Below, one piece after another: positions 21,363 through 30,896 of a DNA stretch of 64,000 bases. The DNA lies in assembly GCA_024401695.1 (NCBI GenBank), contig JAKSKN010000007.1:35764-99763 (forward strand). Reading direction: 5' to 3'. A program made the translations under genes and the position numbers. Source of the DNA: Bacteroidales bacterium (GTDB taxonomy: Bacteria > Bacteroidota > Bacteroidia > Bacteroidales > UBA932). The notes beneath the pieces were generated by a model. The model did not search any database. It was not told the DNA's origin and worked only from the letters and a program-made list of their open reading frames with translations. Within the stretch, counting starts at the first letter, position 1; every line of letters starts with the position of its first letter.

Positions 21363-23216
21363 TACTTTGCGTAAACTTTTTTCTATCCCCGCTGCGCAGA
21401 TGCCGTATTCCTCACGCTGTTCGCTCTGACGGGCCTGCTGGACGAACTCGTCGCGCACTCCGATCCCTTCCACGCGCAGCTTCAGGCCGCAGGCGGCGAA
21501 GTGTTCGCAGACGGCACTGTACAGGCCTCCGGTGAGGGTTCCGTCCTCGATGGTGATGATCGTGCGGTAGTGCTCTGCGATGTGTGTCAGAGCATCAGTG
21601 TCAAGGGGCTTCAGGAAACGGAAATTGAATACACCGACCCTGCCGGGGAATGACTTTGCGGCCTCCATTGCGGCATAAGCCGAAGGCCCTATCGTTATGA
21701 CGGCAGCATCCGACCCTTCCATAAGGGTCTCTGCGCGGCCGATTTCGTATTCTTCAAAAGATGCACCCTCCCACGCCGCACCTTCTCCCATTCCGCGCGG
21801 GTACCTTATTATGAAGGGGCCGGTAGAATGTCTGTATGCAGTGTACATAAGCTGGCGCAGTTCCAGTTCATCCTTAGGTGCGCTGACTATGGTGTTCGGA
21901 ATGCTGCGATAGGCGGCAAGGTCGAATACGCCCTGGTGCGTGGCGCCGTCTTCTCCGGCGAGACCGGCCCTGTCAAAGCAGAGCACTACCGGCAGCTTCT
22001 GGAGGGCGACGTCGTGGATAATCTGGTCGTATGCACGTTGCGAGAATGCAGAATAAAGGTTGCAGAACGGCTTGAGCCCGCCTGCGGCCAGCCCTGCGGA
22101 GAATGTGACCGCGTGCTCCTCTTCGATGCCGACATCGAAGAACTGCTGCGGCCTGGCCTCGGCAAGCAGGTTCATTCCGCAGCCCTGCGACATTGCCGGG
22201 GTGATGCCTATGACCTTGTCGTCCATTTCGGCGAGTTCCAGGAGAACTTTGCCGAAAACGTCCTGATAGCGGGCGTGCGGATATTTGCTGATGATCCTTT
22301 CGCCTGTCAGGTGGTCAAACCTGCCGGGTGCGTGCCAGGTGACGGGATCGGCTTCAGCCGGGGCGTAGCCTTTGCCTTTTGTGGTCAGGCAGTGCACGAT
22401 GCGCGGCCCCTGCATTGAGCGCAGTTTGGTCAATGTCTCCACGACCTGGTGTATGTCATTACCGTCAATCGGACCGAAATAGCGGAAGCCCAGCGACTCG
22501 AACAGGTCCCCTCCGGTCTTCTTCACCAGCCAGGACTTGAAGCTGCGCACCCAGCGCTGGATGAACCGGCGCAGGCTGCGGTCGCCCAGGAGACGCCAGA
22601 CACGCTCCTTCACTATGTTGTAGTGGTTGCTGGTGGTTATCCGGAGCAGGTAGTTGTGGAGGGCGCCGCGGTTGTGGTCGATGGACTGGTTGTTGTCGTT
22701 TAGGATCACGAGCAGGTCGGCGTTGCTGGCGCCGGCGTTGTTCAGTCCCTCGAAGGCCATTCCTCCCGTAAGCGCGCCGTCACCGATGAGGGCGGTGACC
22801 TTCTCTGCGCTGCCCTTTATGCGGGCGGCCTCTGCAAGACCGAGGGCGGCGGAAACGGAAGTGGACGAATGCCCTACGCCGAAAGCGTCGTACCCGCTTT
22901 CCTCGCGGCGGGGGAATCCGCTGATGCCGTCTCTGGTGCGCATTGATGCAAATGCCTCTCTGCGCCCGGTGAGTATCTTGTGGGCGTAGGCCTGGTGGCC
23001 GACGTCGAATACAATCTTGTCTGAAGGGGAATCGAATACGTAGTGGTAGCCGACAATGAGCTCCACTGCGCCGAGACTGGAGGCAAGATGGCCCGGATTG
23101 TGCGAACAGCACTCGACCATATAGTCGCGCACTTCCGCACAAAGCTTTTCAAGCTCTTCGACGCTCAATCGCTTGAGGTCTGCAGGACCGTTTATCTTGT
23201 CCAGGAACTCGTACAT
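21351..23216 (-). CDS. dxs: 1-deoxy-D-xylulose-5-phosphate synthase
   Basis: 621-residue thiamine-diphosphate enzyme that joins pyruvate and glyceraldehyde 3-phosphate, the first step of the non-mevalonate isoprenoid pathway. Visible: HNPGHLASSLGAVEL (with catalytic His), the ThDP motif GDGALTGGMAFEGLN, and in the second domain the EEHAVTFSAGLAAGG region and the C-terminal transketolase-like domain. Its start directly abuts the stop of the MFS gene, so the two are likely one transcript. Confidence 0.96.
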   Translation of the reverse strand: MYEFLDKINGPADLKRLSVEELEKLCAEVRDYMVECCSHNPGHLASSLGAVELIVGYHYVFDSPSDKIVFDVGHQAYAHKILTGRREAFASMRTRDGISGFPRREESGYDAFGVGHSSTSVSAALGLAEAARIKGSAEKVTALIGDGALTGGMAFEGLNNAGASNADLLVILNDNNQSIDHNRGALHNYLLRITTSNHYNIVKERVWRLLGDRSLRRFIQRWVRSFKSWLVKKTGGDLFESLGFRYFGPIDGNDIHQVVETLTKLRSMQGPRIVHCLTTKGKGYAPAEADPVTWHAPGRFDHLTGERIISKYPHARYQDVFGKVLLELAEMDDKVIGITPAMSQGCGMNLLAEARPQQFFDVGIEEEHAVTFSAGLAAGGLKPFCNLYSAFSQRAYDQIIHDVALQKLPVVLCFDRAGLAGEDGATHQGVFDLAAYRSIPNTIVSAPKDELELRQLMYTAYRHSTGPFIIRYPRGMGEGAAWEGASFEEYEIGRAETLMEGSDAAVITIGPSAYAAMEAAKSFPGRVGVFNFRFLKPLDTDALTHIAEHYRTIITIEDGTLTGGLYSAVCEHFAACGLKLRVEGIGVRDEFVQQARQSEQREEYGICAAGIEKSLRKVFGE

Positions 23217-24833
23217 CTACTTCTTTATGTTAGGGAGTTCGAGGCCGAGTCCTTTCTTCTTGTCAACATATTTGAGGACAAGACCGATCAGGAGGGCTGC
23301 CAGGCCGAGGCAGGCCAGCATAATCAGAGGGGCAGTATAATCAAGCTGAGTCGGATTCGTGACTCCCGGATTGGTCTTGTCCAGGATCTTACCTATGAGT
23401 AGAGGGAATAGCCAGAGGCCGATGTTCTGAATCCAGAAAATAAGGGAATAGGCAGAGCCTATAATCTTCTCGTCGACAAGTTTCGGGACGCTGGGCCAAA
23501 GGGCTGCTGGGACAAGGGAGAATGATGAACCAAGCACAAGAATCGTTACATATGCGACTATGACCCCACCGACACCATTGCCTTTGAACAGGGGCAGGGC
23601 AAATGCGAATGTAAGGTGGCAGGCAATGAGGAGAAGAGAGCCAAGTACCAGCATAGATGCGGCCTTTCCTTTATTGTCGATATAATTGCCCAGAATCGGG
23701 GTGATTCCCATTGCAAGAAGAGGAAATACTGCAAAAATACTCTCTGCTGACTGGCGTTTGTACCCCATAAAACAATATACCACCAAGGCTGCAATGGCAA
23801 GTCCTAGAAGAGAATATTTTCTAGACTTCTTCTTCATAAAATTGCTGCTGAATGCTGCTGCCGCAACAATCAGCATTACGACGTACTGGACTATCGTAAC
23901 CGTTGAAGATGCAAAGAAGGACTCTGAAGGAACCTCTGAGAACGTCAGGTTGCACTGAAGCATATTCACCGCATATTTCTGGAACGGGAATATAGCAGAG
24001 TAATAGAGCACGCAGAGGAGTGAAACGAGCCAGAATCCACCGCTCTTGAGTATCTTGCCGATGTCGCTAACTTTGAACGGGTCATCTTTTTCTTCCGCTT
24101 CGCCTGTCTGGGTATCCAGTTTTTTGTCCATAAAGAAATAGACGACAAACATAATCAGGGCAATGCAAAGGAGGACAACTCCGAATGCGACGGCACGGGA
24201 TACGTTGATGTCTCCGCCAAGTTTGGCGAAGAATGGTGAGAAAATCATACAGGTAGCCACGCCAAGGCGTGCAAGAGCCATCTCGGAACCCATTGCAAGG
24301 GCCATTTCTCTCCCCTTGAACCATTTTACGATTCCTCGGCTGACGGTGATTCCACCCATTTCCGCACCGCATCCGAATACCATAAACCCGATGGCGGCAA
24401 GTTTGGCTGAAGCGGGCATCCCCTGATAGAAAGGAGAAACGCCCAGTTCAGAGAAGACAGGGATATAGTTGAGGTTGTTGGTGAACCAGGTCTCGAGGTT
24501 GCTGCCAATGAAGGCTTCACTGATGGCATAATATTTAATGACCGCTCCGACAAGCATCACTGCTCCCGAAAGGACTGCAGTGAACCGGACACCCATCTTG
24601 TCGAGGATTATTCCTGCAAAAATCAGGAAAAATACAAAAACATTGAGGAACGTCTCCGCACCTTCCATTGTGCCGAATGCGGTTGAGTCCCAACCTCTTT
24701 CAGACTCCATCAAGTCCTTGATAGGTGAAAGGATATCCATAAAAATGTAGGCGCAGAACATCGCAAGTGCCAAAAGGAGAAGCGCTGTCCACCTGAGTGC
24801 GGCCGAGTCTCGGAGGGTTTTGATTTCAGACAT
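23217..24833 (-). CDS. MFS-type transporter
   Basis: 538-residue polytopic membrane protein with about twelve hydrophobic segments and a long charged central loop (~240-260, EAEEKDDPFKVSD). The first segment starts near residue 16 (ALLLLALAMFCAYIFMDIL) and segment 2-3 contains the LDKMGVR motif, the MFS loop 2-3 signature form. Substrate cannot be read from the sequence. Only the stop/start boundary separates it from dxs; divergent from aroK, with 70 bases between. No clear promoter match seen upstream. Confidence 0.82.
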   Translation of the reverse strand: MSEIKTLRDSAALRWTALLLLALAMFCAYIFMDILSPIKDLMESERGWDSTAFGTMEGAETFLNVFVFFLIFAGIILDKMGVRFTAVLSGAVMLVGAVIKYYAISEAFIGSNLETWFTNNLNYIPVFSELGVSPFYQGMPASAKLAAIGFMVFGCGAEMGGITVSRGIVKWFKGREMALAMGSEMALARLGVATCMIFSPFFAKLGGDINVSRAVAFGVVLLCIALIMFVVYFFMDKKLDTQTGEAEEKDDPFKVSDIGKILKSGGFWLVSLLCVLYYSAIFPFQKYAVNMLQCNLTFSEVPSESFFASSTVTIVQYVVMLIVAAAAFSSNFMKKKSRKYSLLGLAIAALVVYCFMGYKRQSAESIFAVFPLLAMGITPILGNYIDNKGKAASMLVLGSLLLIACHLTFAFALPLFKGNGVGGVIVAYVTILVLGSSFSLVPAALWPSVPKLVDEKIIGSAYSLIFWIQNIGLWLFPLLIGKILDKTNPGVTNPTQLDYTAPLIMLACLGLAALLIGLVLKYVDKKKGLGLELPNIKK

Positions 24834-24903
24834 TTTTAATGAGTTTTTCGAACTGTAACAAAAGTGTCACAAGATAGGCATTTTTTTGCTAAATTCGCCG
24901 GAA

Positions 24904-25398
24904 ATGATAATCTCTCTTACAGGATTTATGGGTTGCGGAAAAAGCCGCATCGGGTCCGAACTTTCCAAAAAGCTCGGACTGTGTTTCGTGGATCTCGACC
25001 GGGCCATAATGCTTCGTACCGGGAAGAGCATCGGCGAACTGTTCGAAAAAGGTGAGCCGTACTTCCGCGCAGTCGAGCTTGACACCCTGCGCGCCGTTCT
25101 GTCGCGCTACACGGGTGACTCTGTGATCATAGCACTTGGCGGAGGAACCATCACGACACCCGAGGCACTCGACCTCATCCTCTCACAGACCACCTCATTT
25201 TATCTGAAATCCTCATTTGAACGCATCTGCGCAAATCTTGCGCAAAGTACGGTGGAGCGGCCCCTGTTCAATGAAAACGCTGCGGCTCTGCTCGCTTCGC
25301 GGGAACCCCTGTACGAAAAAGCGGCGTTCACCGTCGAAACTGATGGTAAAACGCCGCAGATGATAGCTGCAGAAATAACTGCGCTTCTAGAACGGTAG
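24904..25398 (+). CDS. aroK: Shikimate kinase
   Basis: 164-residue P-loop kinase that phosphorylates shikimate in aromatic amino acid synthesis. Walker A GFMGCGKSRIG begins at residue 7; the shikimate-binding DLD-R and R-x-x-E motifs (FVDLDRAI, PYFRAVE) and GGGT (LGGGTITTP) are present. ATG 24904 is used; a TTG six codons earlier would add residues before the P-loop that the family lacks. The last 12 bases overlap the 3' end of convergent ssb. Confidence 0.95.
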   Translation: MIISLTGFMGCGKSRIGSELSKKLGLCFVDLDRAIMLRTGKSIGELFEKGEPYFRAVELDTLRAVLSRYTGDSVIIALGGGTITTPEALDLILSQTTSFYLKSSFERICANLAQSTVERPLFNENAAALLASREPLYEKAAFTVETDGKTPQMIAAEITALLER

Positions 25399-25926
25399 GT
25401 CGTCGGTAGGCGAGTCAAGGCTGATGTCGATAGGCTGCTCCTGAGCCGCTGCTGCCGGAGCCTGCTGAACCGGAGCTGCAGGCTTTGGGGCCTGGTAGGC
25501 CGGCTGCTGGTAAGCAGGTTGCTGATAAGCTGGCTGAGCCTGGTAACCGCCCTGTGGAGCTGCTGAGCCCATATCGTCTCCGCTGTCCCTGCGGCCGAGA
25601 AGCTGAAGGTTGTCCACGGTGATTTCGGTGGTGTACTTCTTGGCGCCTGTTGAGTCGGTGTATGATCTGGTTCTGAGGCGACCCTCGATGTAGAGTTGGG
25701 TGCCCTTTCTTACGAATTTCTCGCAAACGTCCGCAGACTGTCTCCAGGCTACGATGTTGTGCCATTCGGTGTTCTCTCTCAACTCTCCGTTGCGGTCCCT
25801 GTACCTCTCCGATGTGGCCAGTGTGAAGGTTGCAACTTTTGTCCCCTGCGCAGAATTTCCATCAAGGTAACGTACTTCCGGGTCTCTACCAACGTTACCG
25901 ATAAGCATTACTTTATTCAATGACAT
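25387..25926 (-). CDS. ssb: Single-stranded DNA-binding protein
   Basis: 179-residue SSB. The OB-fold occupies residues 1-~105 (MSLNKVMLIGNVGRDPEVRY at the start; EWHNIV in the middle). Then a Gln/Pro/Ala linker with tandem YQQPA repeats, and the acidic C-terminal tip DDLPF that recruits replication and repair proteins. Tail-to-tail with aroK; the two reading frames overlap by 12 bases and no terminator lies between. Confidence 0.96.
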   Translation of the reverse strand: MSLNKVMLIGNVGRDPEVRYLDGNSAQGTKVATFTLATSERYRDRNGELRENTEWHNIVAWRQSADVCEKFVRKGTQLYIEGRLRTRSYTDSTGAKKYTTEITVDNLQLLGRRDSGDDMGSAAPQGGYQAQPAYQQPAYQQPAYQAPKPAAPVQQAPAAAAQEQPIDISLDSPTDDLPF

Positions 25927-26022
25927 AGTGTTATGTTTTTAAGCTCCGGACAACGCGTCCGTCGCTCCTGCAATATAGCGATAATTCCTTGAATTCAGCA
26001 ATTATTTCTGCGACAACTGGAA

Positions 26023-26691
26023 TCAGAGGGTTCCGCCTGCTTCCGCAGGTTCCTGACCGGTGAGTATCGCGAACCCCAGAATGGCCTGGGCGCGCAGCCA
26101 CTCGAGGCCGGAAACATAGCCTTCGTGACCGGACAGGCAGGGGTCCTTGTAATTTGCTTCGATGATGACGCGGCAGTTCAGTCTGTCGCAGCCTGGTGCC
26201 GCTGAAGGCAGGGTGTAGATGATGACATCGTCTGTGACGCCGTCCGCAATCTCATCGTGATGAAGACTTCTTGCCGGGAGCCCCAGGTCTTCGGCGGCGG
26301 CAAATGCCGCACGTCCGGCGCCACCCAGGCCTATCACTGTTACGGAAGTTGCAGAGGCTTTCATCAGCAATTCCTTTATTGCAAGATAGTCGGAGTTGTA
26401 TGCGGCGACTCCCTGCGGTGTCTTGACCAGGATGTTCGCTGCCCCTATGTGCTCCACGGCCTCGCTGCGGATGTCGGCCCTTTCCGCCGCCAGGGTCTTG
26501 TATGGAGCCGTCACGTTCACGGCCTTGTACGGGCCGTCGGCAAAACGTGTCCAGGCTGCCTCGAATTCCTCCTCTTCAATCAAGTCGTATTCCCACCGCC
26601 CCTTGCATTCCTCTTTGAAGAGACCGGGACTCTGCGAATGCCTGATCGGGAATCCGATCAAACCGAAACGTATTTCTTCTGTGCTGGACAT
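26023..26691 (-). CDS. aroE: Shikimate dehydrogenase (short, variant)
   Basis: 222-residue AroE that reduces 3-dehydroshikimate with NADPH. Seen: the N-terminal GLIGFPIRHSQSP shikimate-binding loop, NVTAPYK with the catalytic Lys, AYNSDYLAIK where the usual N-T-D is N-S-D (catalytic Asp kept), and the nucleotide loop VIGLGGAGRAA. It is shorter than typical AroE (~260-290). ATG 26691 was chosen; a TTG five codons upstream is just after the trmH stop and is also possible. Third gene of the lysS-trmH-aroE string. Confidence 0.85.
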   Translation of the reverse strand: MSSTEEIRFGLIGFPIRHSQSPGLFKEECKGRWEYDLIEEEEFEAAWTRFADGPYKAVNVTAPYKTLAAERADIRSEAVEHIGAANILVKTPQGVAAYNSDYLAIKELLMKASATSVTVIGLGGAGRAAFAAAEDLGLPARSLHHDEIADGVTDDVIIYTLPSAAPGCDRLNCRVIIEANYKDPCLSGHEGYVSGLEWLRAQAILGFAILTGQEPAEAGGTL

Positions 26692-26710
26692 CTTTCCTGT
26701 TGTCAAAGGT

Positions 26711-27532
26711 TTATACTATATCATCCCGCCTTCCTCCATTGCGCTGACGCACGGCCTCGAAAAGAAGGATGGCAGCGGAAACGGAAGCGTTGAGGGAATC
26801 CATTGCGCCAAGCATAGGTATCTTGACGTGCGCGTCGGCTGCATCGCGCCACGCCTGCGTCAGGCCTGTAGCTTCGGTGCCTATGACAATCGCGCTGCCG
26901 CGCTTCATATCGGTGTCGTAATACCACTCGCTGTCCTGCAGCTGCGCCGTAAGAATCTGCACGTCATTTGCTTTCAGCCACCTGATTGCCTCCTCTGAAG
27001 AGCAGGCGACGCAAGGCACGGTGAATACCGCTCCTATCGAAGCGCGGATGAGATTGGGGTTGAAGAGATCGGTCAGGGGGTCACATACGATCACGGCATC
27101 GGCGCCTGCGGCATCGGCGCTGCGCAGCACGGCACCGAGGTTCCCGGGCTTCTCCACGCTTTCCAGCACGACGATCAGCGGCTCCTCCTTCAGCTTCAAA
27201 TCCTCCAGTTTCCTCTCCTTGGCCCTGACTTCAGCGACAACCCCTTCTGTCCCTTCCCTGTACGCCACCTTCCGGTAAACTTCACCGCTGATTTCAAATA
27301 TTTTCGCCGCAGTCGCGGCAAATCCGGCGGCGGCGCTTTCAGCCCCGCTGCCGCCCAGCTCCTCACAGAAGAATATGGTGTCTATCTGGAATCCCGCTTC
27401 GATGCAATGCTGCAGCTCCCGCCGGCCCTCGACAATGAATAAACCAGTCTCGCGCCTCAGTCTTGACTTTTCCTGGAGCGCGAGCAGCTGTTTGATTTTC
27501 GGATTCTGGGCCGACGTGATTTTTTCGGTCAC
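26711..27532 (-). CDS. TrmH/SpoU-family RNA 2'-O-methyltransferase
   Basis: 273 residues. An N-terminal substrate-binding domain (residues ~1-95, L7Ae-like, with RRETGLFIVEGRRELQHC) is followed by the SPOUT knot domain: LESVEKPGNLGAVLRSADAAG (motif 1), IVIGTEATGLT (motif 2) and the final PMLGAMDSLNASVSAAILLFE (motif 3). It should methylate a ribose of rRNA or tRNA; the exact target is unclear. The start is GTG at 27532, sharing a G with the lysS stop codon (TAGTG), so translation is probably coupled. Confidence 0.9.
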   Translation of the reverse strand: MTEKITSAQNPKIKQLLALQEKSRLRRETGLFIVEGRRELQHCIEAGFQIDTIFFCEELGGSGAESAAAGFAATAAKIFEISGEVYRKVAYREGTEGVVAEVRAKERKLEDLKLKEEPLIVVLESVEKPGNLGAVLRSADAAGADAVIVCDPLTDLFNPNLIRASIGAVFTVPCVACSSEEAIRWLKANDVQILTAQLQDSEWYYDTDMKRGSAIVIGTEATGLTQAWRDAADAHVKIPMLGAMDSLNASVSAAILLFEAVRQRNGGRRDDIV

Positions 27533-29061
27533 TATTCTTCGGATTTATCTTCTTTCTTTACTTTTTCCGGACGCATCTGCGGGAAGAAGAGGACGTCCTG
27601 GATGGTGGTCTGGCCGGTCATGAACATAGTAAGACGGTCGATGCCCATTCCGAGGCCGGAGGTAGGAGGCATTCCGTACTCGAGAGCGCGGACGAAGTCG
27701 TAGTCGATGAACATCGCCTCGTCGTCGCCGTTGCTCTTCAGACGCGCCTGCTCCTCGAAGCGTTCGAGCTGGTCGATAGGATCATTCAGTTCGGAGTATG
27801 CATTTGCGAGTTCCTTGCCGCATACGAAGAGCTCGAAGCGCTCGGTAAGGGTAGGGTCTTCGCGGTGACGTTTTGTAAGAGGGGACATCTCGACAGGGTA
27901 GTCGGTCACGAAGGTCGGCTGGATGAGCTTGTCTTCGCAGAATGTGCCAAAGATGGCGTCGATCAGCTTTCCCTTGCCCATCGAAGGCTCGATCTCCACG
28001 TGGAGCTTCTTGCAGGTGTCGCGGAGCTCGTCCTCGGACATTCCCTTGACATCCACGCCTGCGTACTCCTTGATCGCGTCAAGGATAGGCAGACGGCGGT
28101 ATGTGCCTCCGAAATCGACCTCGTTGCCGCCGATGTTGACGACGGTGGTGCCGTTGACGTTGAGGGAGATCTTCGCGAGCATCGTCTCGACGAATTTCAT
28201 CATCCAGTTGTAGTCCTTGTAGGCTACGTAGATCTCCATACAGGTGAACTCGGGGTTGTGGGTCTTGTCCATACCCTCGTTGCGGAAGTCCTTTGCGAAT
28301 TCGTAGACACCGCTGTATCCGCCCACGATGAGTCTCTTGAGGTAGAGCTCGTTGGCGATGCGGAGGTACAGAGGGATGTCGAGCGCATTGTGATGCGTGA
28401 TGAACGGACGTGCGGTGGCGCCGCCCGGGATGCTCTGGAGGATAGGGGTCTCGACTTCGAGGCAGCCGGCCTGGTTGAAATATTCGCGCATCGTGGCGAT
28501 GATCTTCGCCCTCTTGACGAAGGTTTCCTTGACCTGCGGGTTGATGATGAGGTCTACGTAGCGCTGGCGGTAGCGGAGTTCCGGGTCGGTTACGGCGTCG
28601 AAGACCTGGCCGTCCTGTTCCTTGACGATAGGGAGGACGCGGAGCGACTTGCTGAGGAGGGTGAGTTCCTTTGCGTGAACGCTCAGCTGGCCTGTCTGGG
28701 TGATGAATGCGAAGCCCTTGATGCCTATGACGTCTCCGATGTCGAGGAGCCTCTTCCAGACGGTGTTATACATCGTCTTGTCTTCCTCCGGGCAGATTTC
28801 GTCGCGCTTGACGTAAATCTGGATGCGGCCGGTTTCGTCCTGGAGTTCGCCGAATGAAGCCGCGCCCATTATGCGGCGGCTCATAAGGCGGCCCGCTATG
28901 CAGACTTCCTGGAAATTGTTTTTCTCCGGATCATATCCAGCTTCAATCTCTGCAGCATTGGTGTTGACCGGATATTCGGCTGCCGGATAAGGCTCGATGC
29001 CGAGTTCTCTGAGTTTCGCCAGCGATTCGCGGCGAAGAAGTTCCTGTTCGCTAAGTGCCAT
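27532..29061 (-). CDS. lysS: Lysyl-tRNA synthetase (class II)
   Basis: 509-residue class II synthetase. N-terminal OB-fold anticodon-binding domain (~60-150), motif 2 region [16 protein letters not shown], and motif 3 [11 protein letters not shown] near the C-terminus. ATG 29061 gives the normal N-terminus (MALSEQELL); an upstream TTG at 29088 would overlap the promoter. First gene of a lysS-trmH-aroE operon divergent from recJ. Confidence 0.97.
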   Translation of the reverse strand: MALSEQELLRRESLAKLRELGIEPYPAAEYPVNTNAAEIEAGYDPEKNNFQEVCIAGRLMSRRIMGAASFGELQDETGRIQIYVKRDEICPEEDKTMYNTVWKRLLDIGDVIGIKGFAFITQTGQLSVHAKELTLLSKSLRVLPIVKEQDGQVFDAVTDPELRYRQRYVDLIINPQVKETFVKRAKIIATMREYFNQAGCLEVETPILQSIPGGATARPFITHHNALDIPLYLRIANELYLKRLIVGGYSGVYEFAKDFRNEGMDKTHNPEFTCMEIYVAYKDYNWMMKFVETMLAKISLNVNGTTVVNIGGNEVDFGGTYRRLPILDAIKEYAGVDVKGMSEDELRDTCKKLHVEIEPSMGKGKLIDAIFGTFCEDKLIQPTFVTDYPVEMSPLTKRHREDPTLTERFELFVCGKELANAYSELNDPIDQLERFEEQARLKSNGDDEAMFIDYDFVRALEYGMPPTSGLGMGIDRLTMFMTGQTTIQDVLFFPQMRPEKVKKEDKSEE

Positions 29062-29085
29062 AAATGTTGATTGTATTAAATCATA

Positions 29086-29117
29086 CAAAGATATCCATCC
29101 GTTTTCTTTTTTGCAAA
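29086..29117 (-). promoter_or_regulatory. Promoter of lysS
   Basis: Minus strand TTTG (29114-29117), 20-base spacer, TATCTTTG (29086-29093), about 25 bases before the lysS ATG. Good match to the Bacteroidota consensus. Confidence 0.7.
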
Positions 29118-29125
29118 GTTCTTGT

Positions 29126-29133
29126 TAACTTTG
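29126..29133 (+). promoter_or_regulatory. -7 element of recJ
   Basis: TAACTTTG fits TAnnTTTG. The start codon follows only seven bases later, so the transcript would be nearly leaderless. The -33 region (TTTC at 29104-29107) is weak. Confidence 0.5.
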
Positions 29134-29140
29134 TGTGATT

Positions 29141-30874
29141 ATGGCCAAAGAGTGTAAGTGGATTCTCAAGGAGCAGGCTGATCCTTCAAAGGTCGAGCGT
29201 CTTGCCACCGAGGTCGGGATTGACAAAGTCCTGGCCGAGCTTCTCGTGAAGCGCGGTGTCGAGACCTTCGAGCAGGCCCGTTCATTCTTCCGCCCAAGCC
29301 TCGATGACCTTCACGACCCGTTCCTTATGAAGGATATGGACGTGGCGGTCGAGCGTCTTCACAAGGCCATCACGACGGGTGAGAAAATCCTTGTCTATGG
29401 CGACTACGACGTTGATGGCACCACTGCCGTTGCGTTGGTCTATTCCTTCATCCAGAGGTTTACCGACAATGTCGATTTCTATATCCCCGACCGTTATGAC
29501 GAGGGGTACGGCGTCTCCTACAAGGGTCTTGACTGGGCGGCGGAAGGCGGCTTCAACCTCATCATAACCCTGGATTGCGGCATCAAGGCCATTGACAAGG
29601 TCGAATATGCCCGCAGCAAGGGCGTCGAGGTGATCATCTGTGACCACCACCTCCCTGAGGAATCCCTGCCGAAGGCGGTAGCTGTCCTGGACCCGAAACG
29701 TGAGGACTGCCATTATCCGTTCGACGACCTTTCCGGTTGCGGTGTCGGCTTCAAGCTTGTCCAGGCATATTCGCAGAAATACGGGGTCCCTTTCGAAAGC
29801 CTCATCCCGCTTCTGGACCTTCTTGTGGTAAGCATATCTTCAGACCTTGTGACGATGGTCGGTGAGAACCGTGTCCTCAGCCACTTCGGCCTCAAGCAGC
29901 TCAATGAGAACCCTTGCAAGGGCCTCCTTGCAATGATCAACCTCTCCAACCTGGAGCCGGGCCATATCTCCATCGACGACATCGTATTCAAGATCGGCCC
30001 GCGCATCAATGCTGCCGGCCGTATGGAGTCCGGACGCCTGGCGGTCGAGCTTCTCAAGGCAACCGACACCAGGACAGCGATGTTCATCGGAGAAAAGATC
30101 AACGAGAACAACAACGACCGCAAGAACATAGACCGCGAAATCACCCAGGAGGCTCTGGAGATGGTTCAGGAAGGGAAATGCCTTGCCAGCGAGAATGTCA
30201 CGATAGTCTATAATCCAAAATGGAACAAGGGTGTGGTGGGCATCGTGGCCTCCCGCCTTGTCGAGGCTTACTACAAACCTACCGTCGTCCTGACCAAATC
30301 GAACGGCTTCGTAAACGGCTCCGCCCGCAGTGTCGCCGGCTTCGACCTGTATGGTGCGATAGAGAGTTGTGCCGACCTGCTGGAGAATTTCGGCGGCCAC
30401 GTCTATGCCGCGGGACTCACCCTCAAGGAAGAGAATCTTGAGGAATTCGCCCGCCGTATGGATGCATTCGTTGCCGGAAAGATCACGGCTGAAATGCTCA
30501 CCCCGATAGTTGACGTTGACGCAAAACTTGATTTCGCCCAGATCACCCCGAAGTTCTTCCGCATCCTGAAGCAGTTCCAGCCGTTCGGCCCGGGCAACAA
30601 CAACCCGATCTTCGTTACCGAGAATGTTTACGATGCCGGCAGCGGCCGCAAGGTAGGCGCAGGCGGGGTGCACCTTAAACTCGACCTCATCCAGGAATCC
30701 CAGCCGTATCATCAGATACCTGCAATAGCATTCAATATGGCCGATTTCTCCGACTATATCAAGGAAGGGAATCCTTTCGACGTCTGCTATGCGATAGTCG
30801 AAAACTATTATCGGGGGAACTCCAGCATACAGCTACGCGTGCGCGACATGCGCGAGCGCGATGATATCATATAG
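29141..30874 (+). CDS. recJ: Single-stranded-DNA-specific exonuclease RecJ
   Basis: 577-residue 5'-3' exonuclease of the DHH phosphoesterase superfamily acting in recombination and mismatch/base excision repair. Motif I YGDYDVDGTTA, motif III DHHLPEE with the DHH triad, the DHHA1 domain with GRMESG and the GGHVYAAGLT motif, and a C-terminal OB domain are present. ATG 29141 is preferred over GTG 29135. Convergent with parC, leaving a gap of 22 bases. Confidence 0.96.
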   Translation: MAKECKWILKEQADPSKVERLATEVGIDKVLAELLVKRGVETFEQARSFFRPSLDDLHDPFLMKDMDVAVERLHKAITTGEKILVYGDYDVDGTTAVALVYSFIQRFTDNVDFYIPDRYDEGYGVSYKGLDWAAEGGFNLIITLDCGIKAIDKVEYARSKGVEVIICDHHLPEESLPKAVAVLDPKREDCHYPFDDLSGCGVGFKLVQAYSQKYGVPFESLIPLLDLLVVSISSDLVTMVGENRVLSHFGLKQLNENPCKGLLAMINLSNLEPGHISIDDIVFKIGPRINAAGRMESGRLAVELLKATDTRTAMFIGEKINENNNDRKNIDREITQEALEMVQEGKCLASENVTIVYNPKWNKGVVGIVASRLVEAYYKPTVVLTKSNGFVNGSARSVAGFDLYGAIESCADLLENFGGHVYAAGLTLKEENLEEFARRMDAFVAGKITAEMLTPIVDVDAKLDFAQITPKFFRILKQFQPFGPGNNNPIFVTENVYDAGSGRKVGAGGVHLKLDLIQESQPYHQIPAIAFNMADFSDYIKEGNPFDVCYAIVENYYRGNSSIQLRVRDMRERDDII

Positions 30875-30896
30875 GGAAGATATCAGATCTGCAGCA

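Noticed and set aside
27865-28857. 330-codon open frame antisense to lysS
   Set aside because: Mirror of a strongly biased synthetase gene; low-complexity, Val/Asp/Leu-rich translation with no domain features.
29840-30712. 290-codon minus-strand open frame within recJ
   Set aside because: Antisense to catalytic and OB domains of RecJ; no supporting feature.
30875-30896. Terminator between convergent recJ and parC
   Set aside because: Only a GATATC direct/inverted word is visible, with no GC-rich stem or T-tract.
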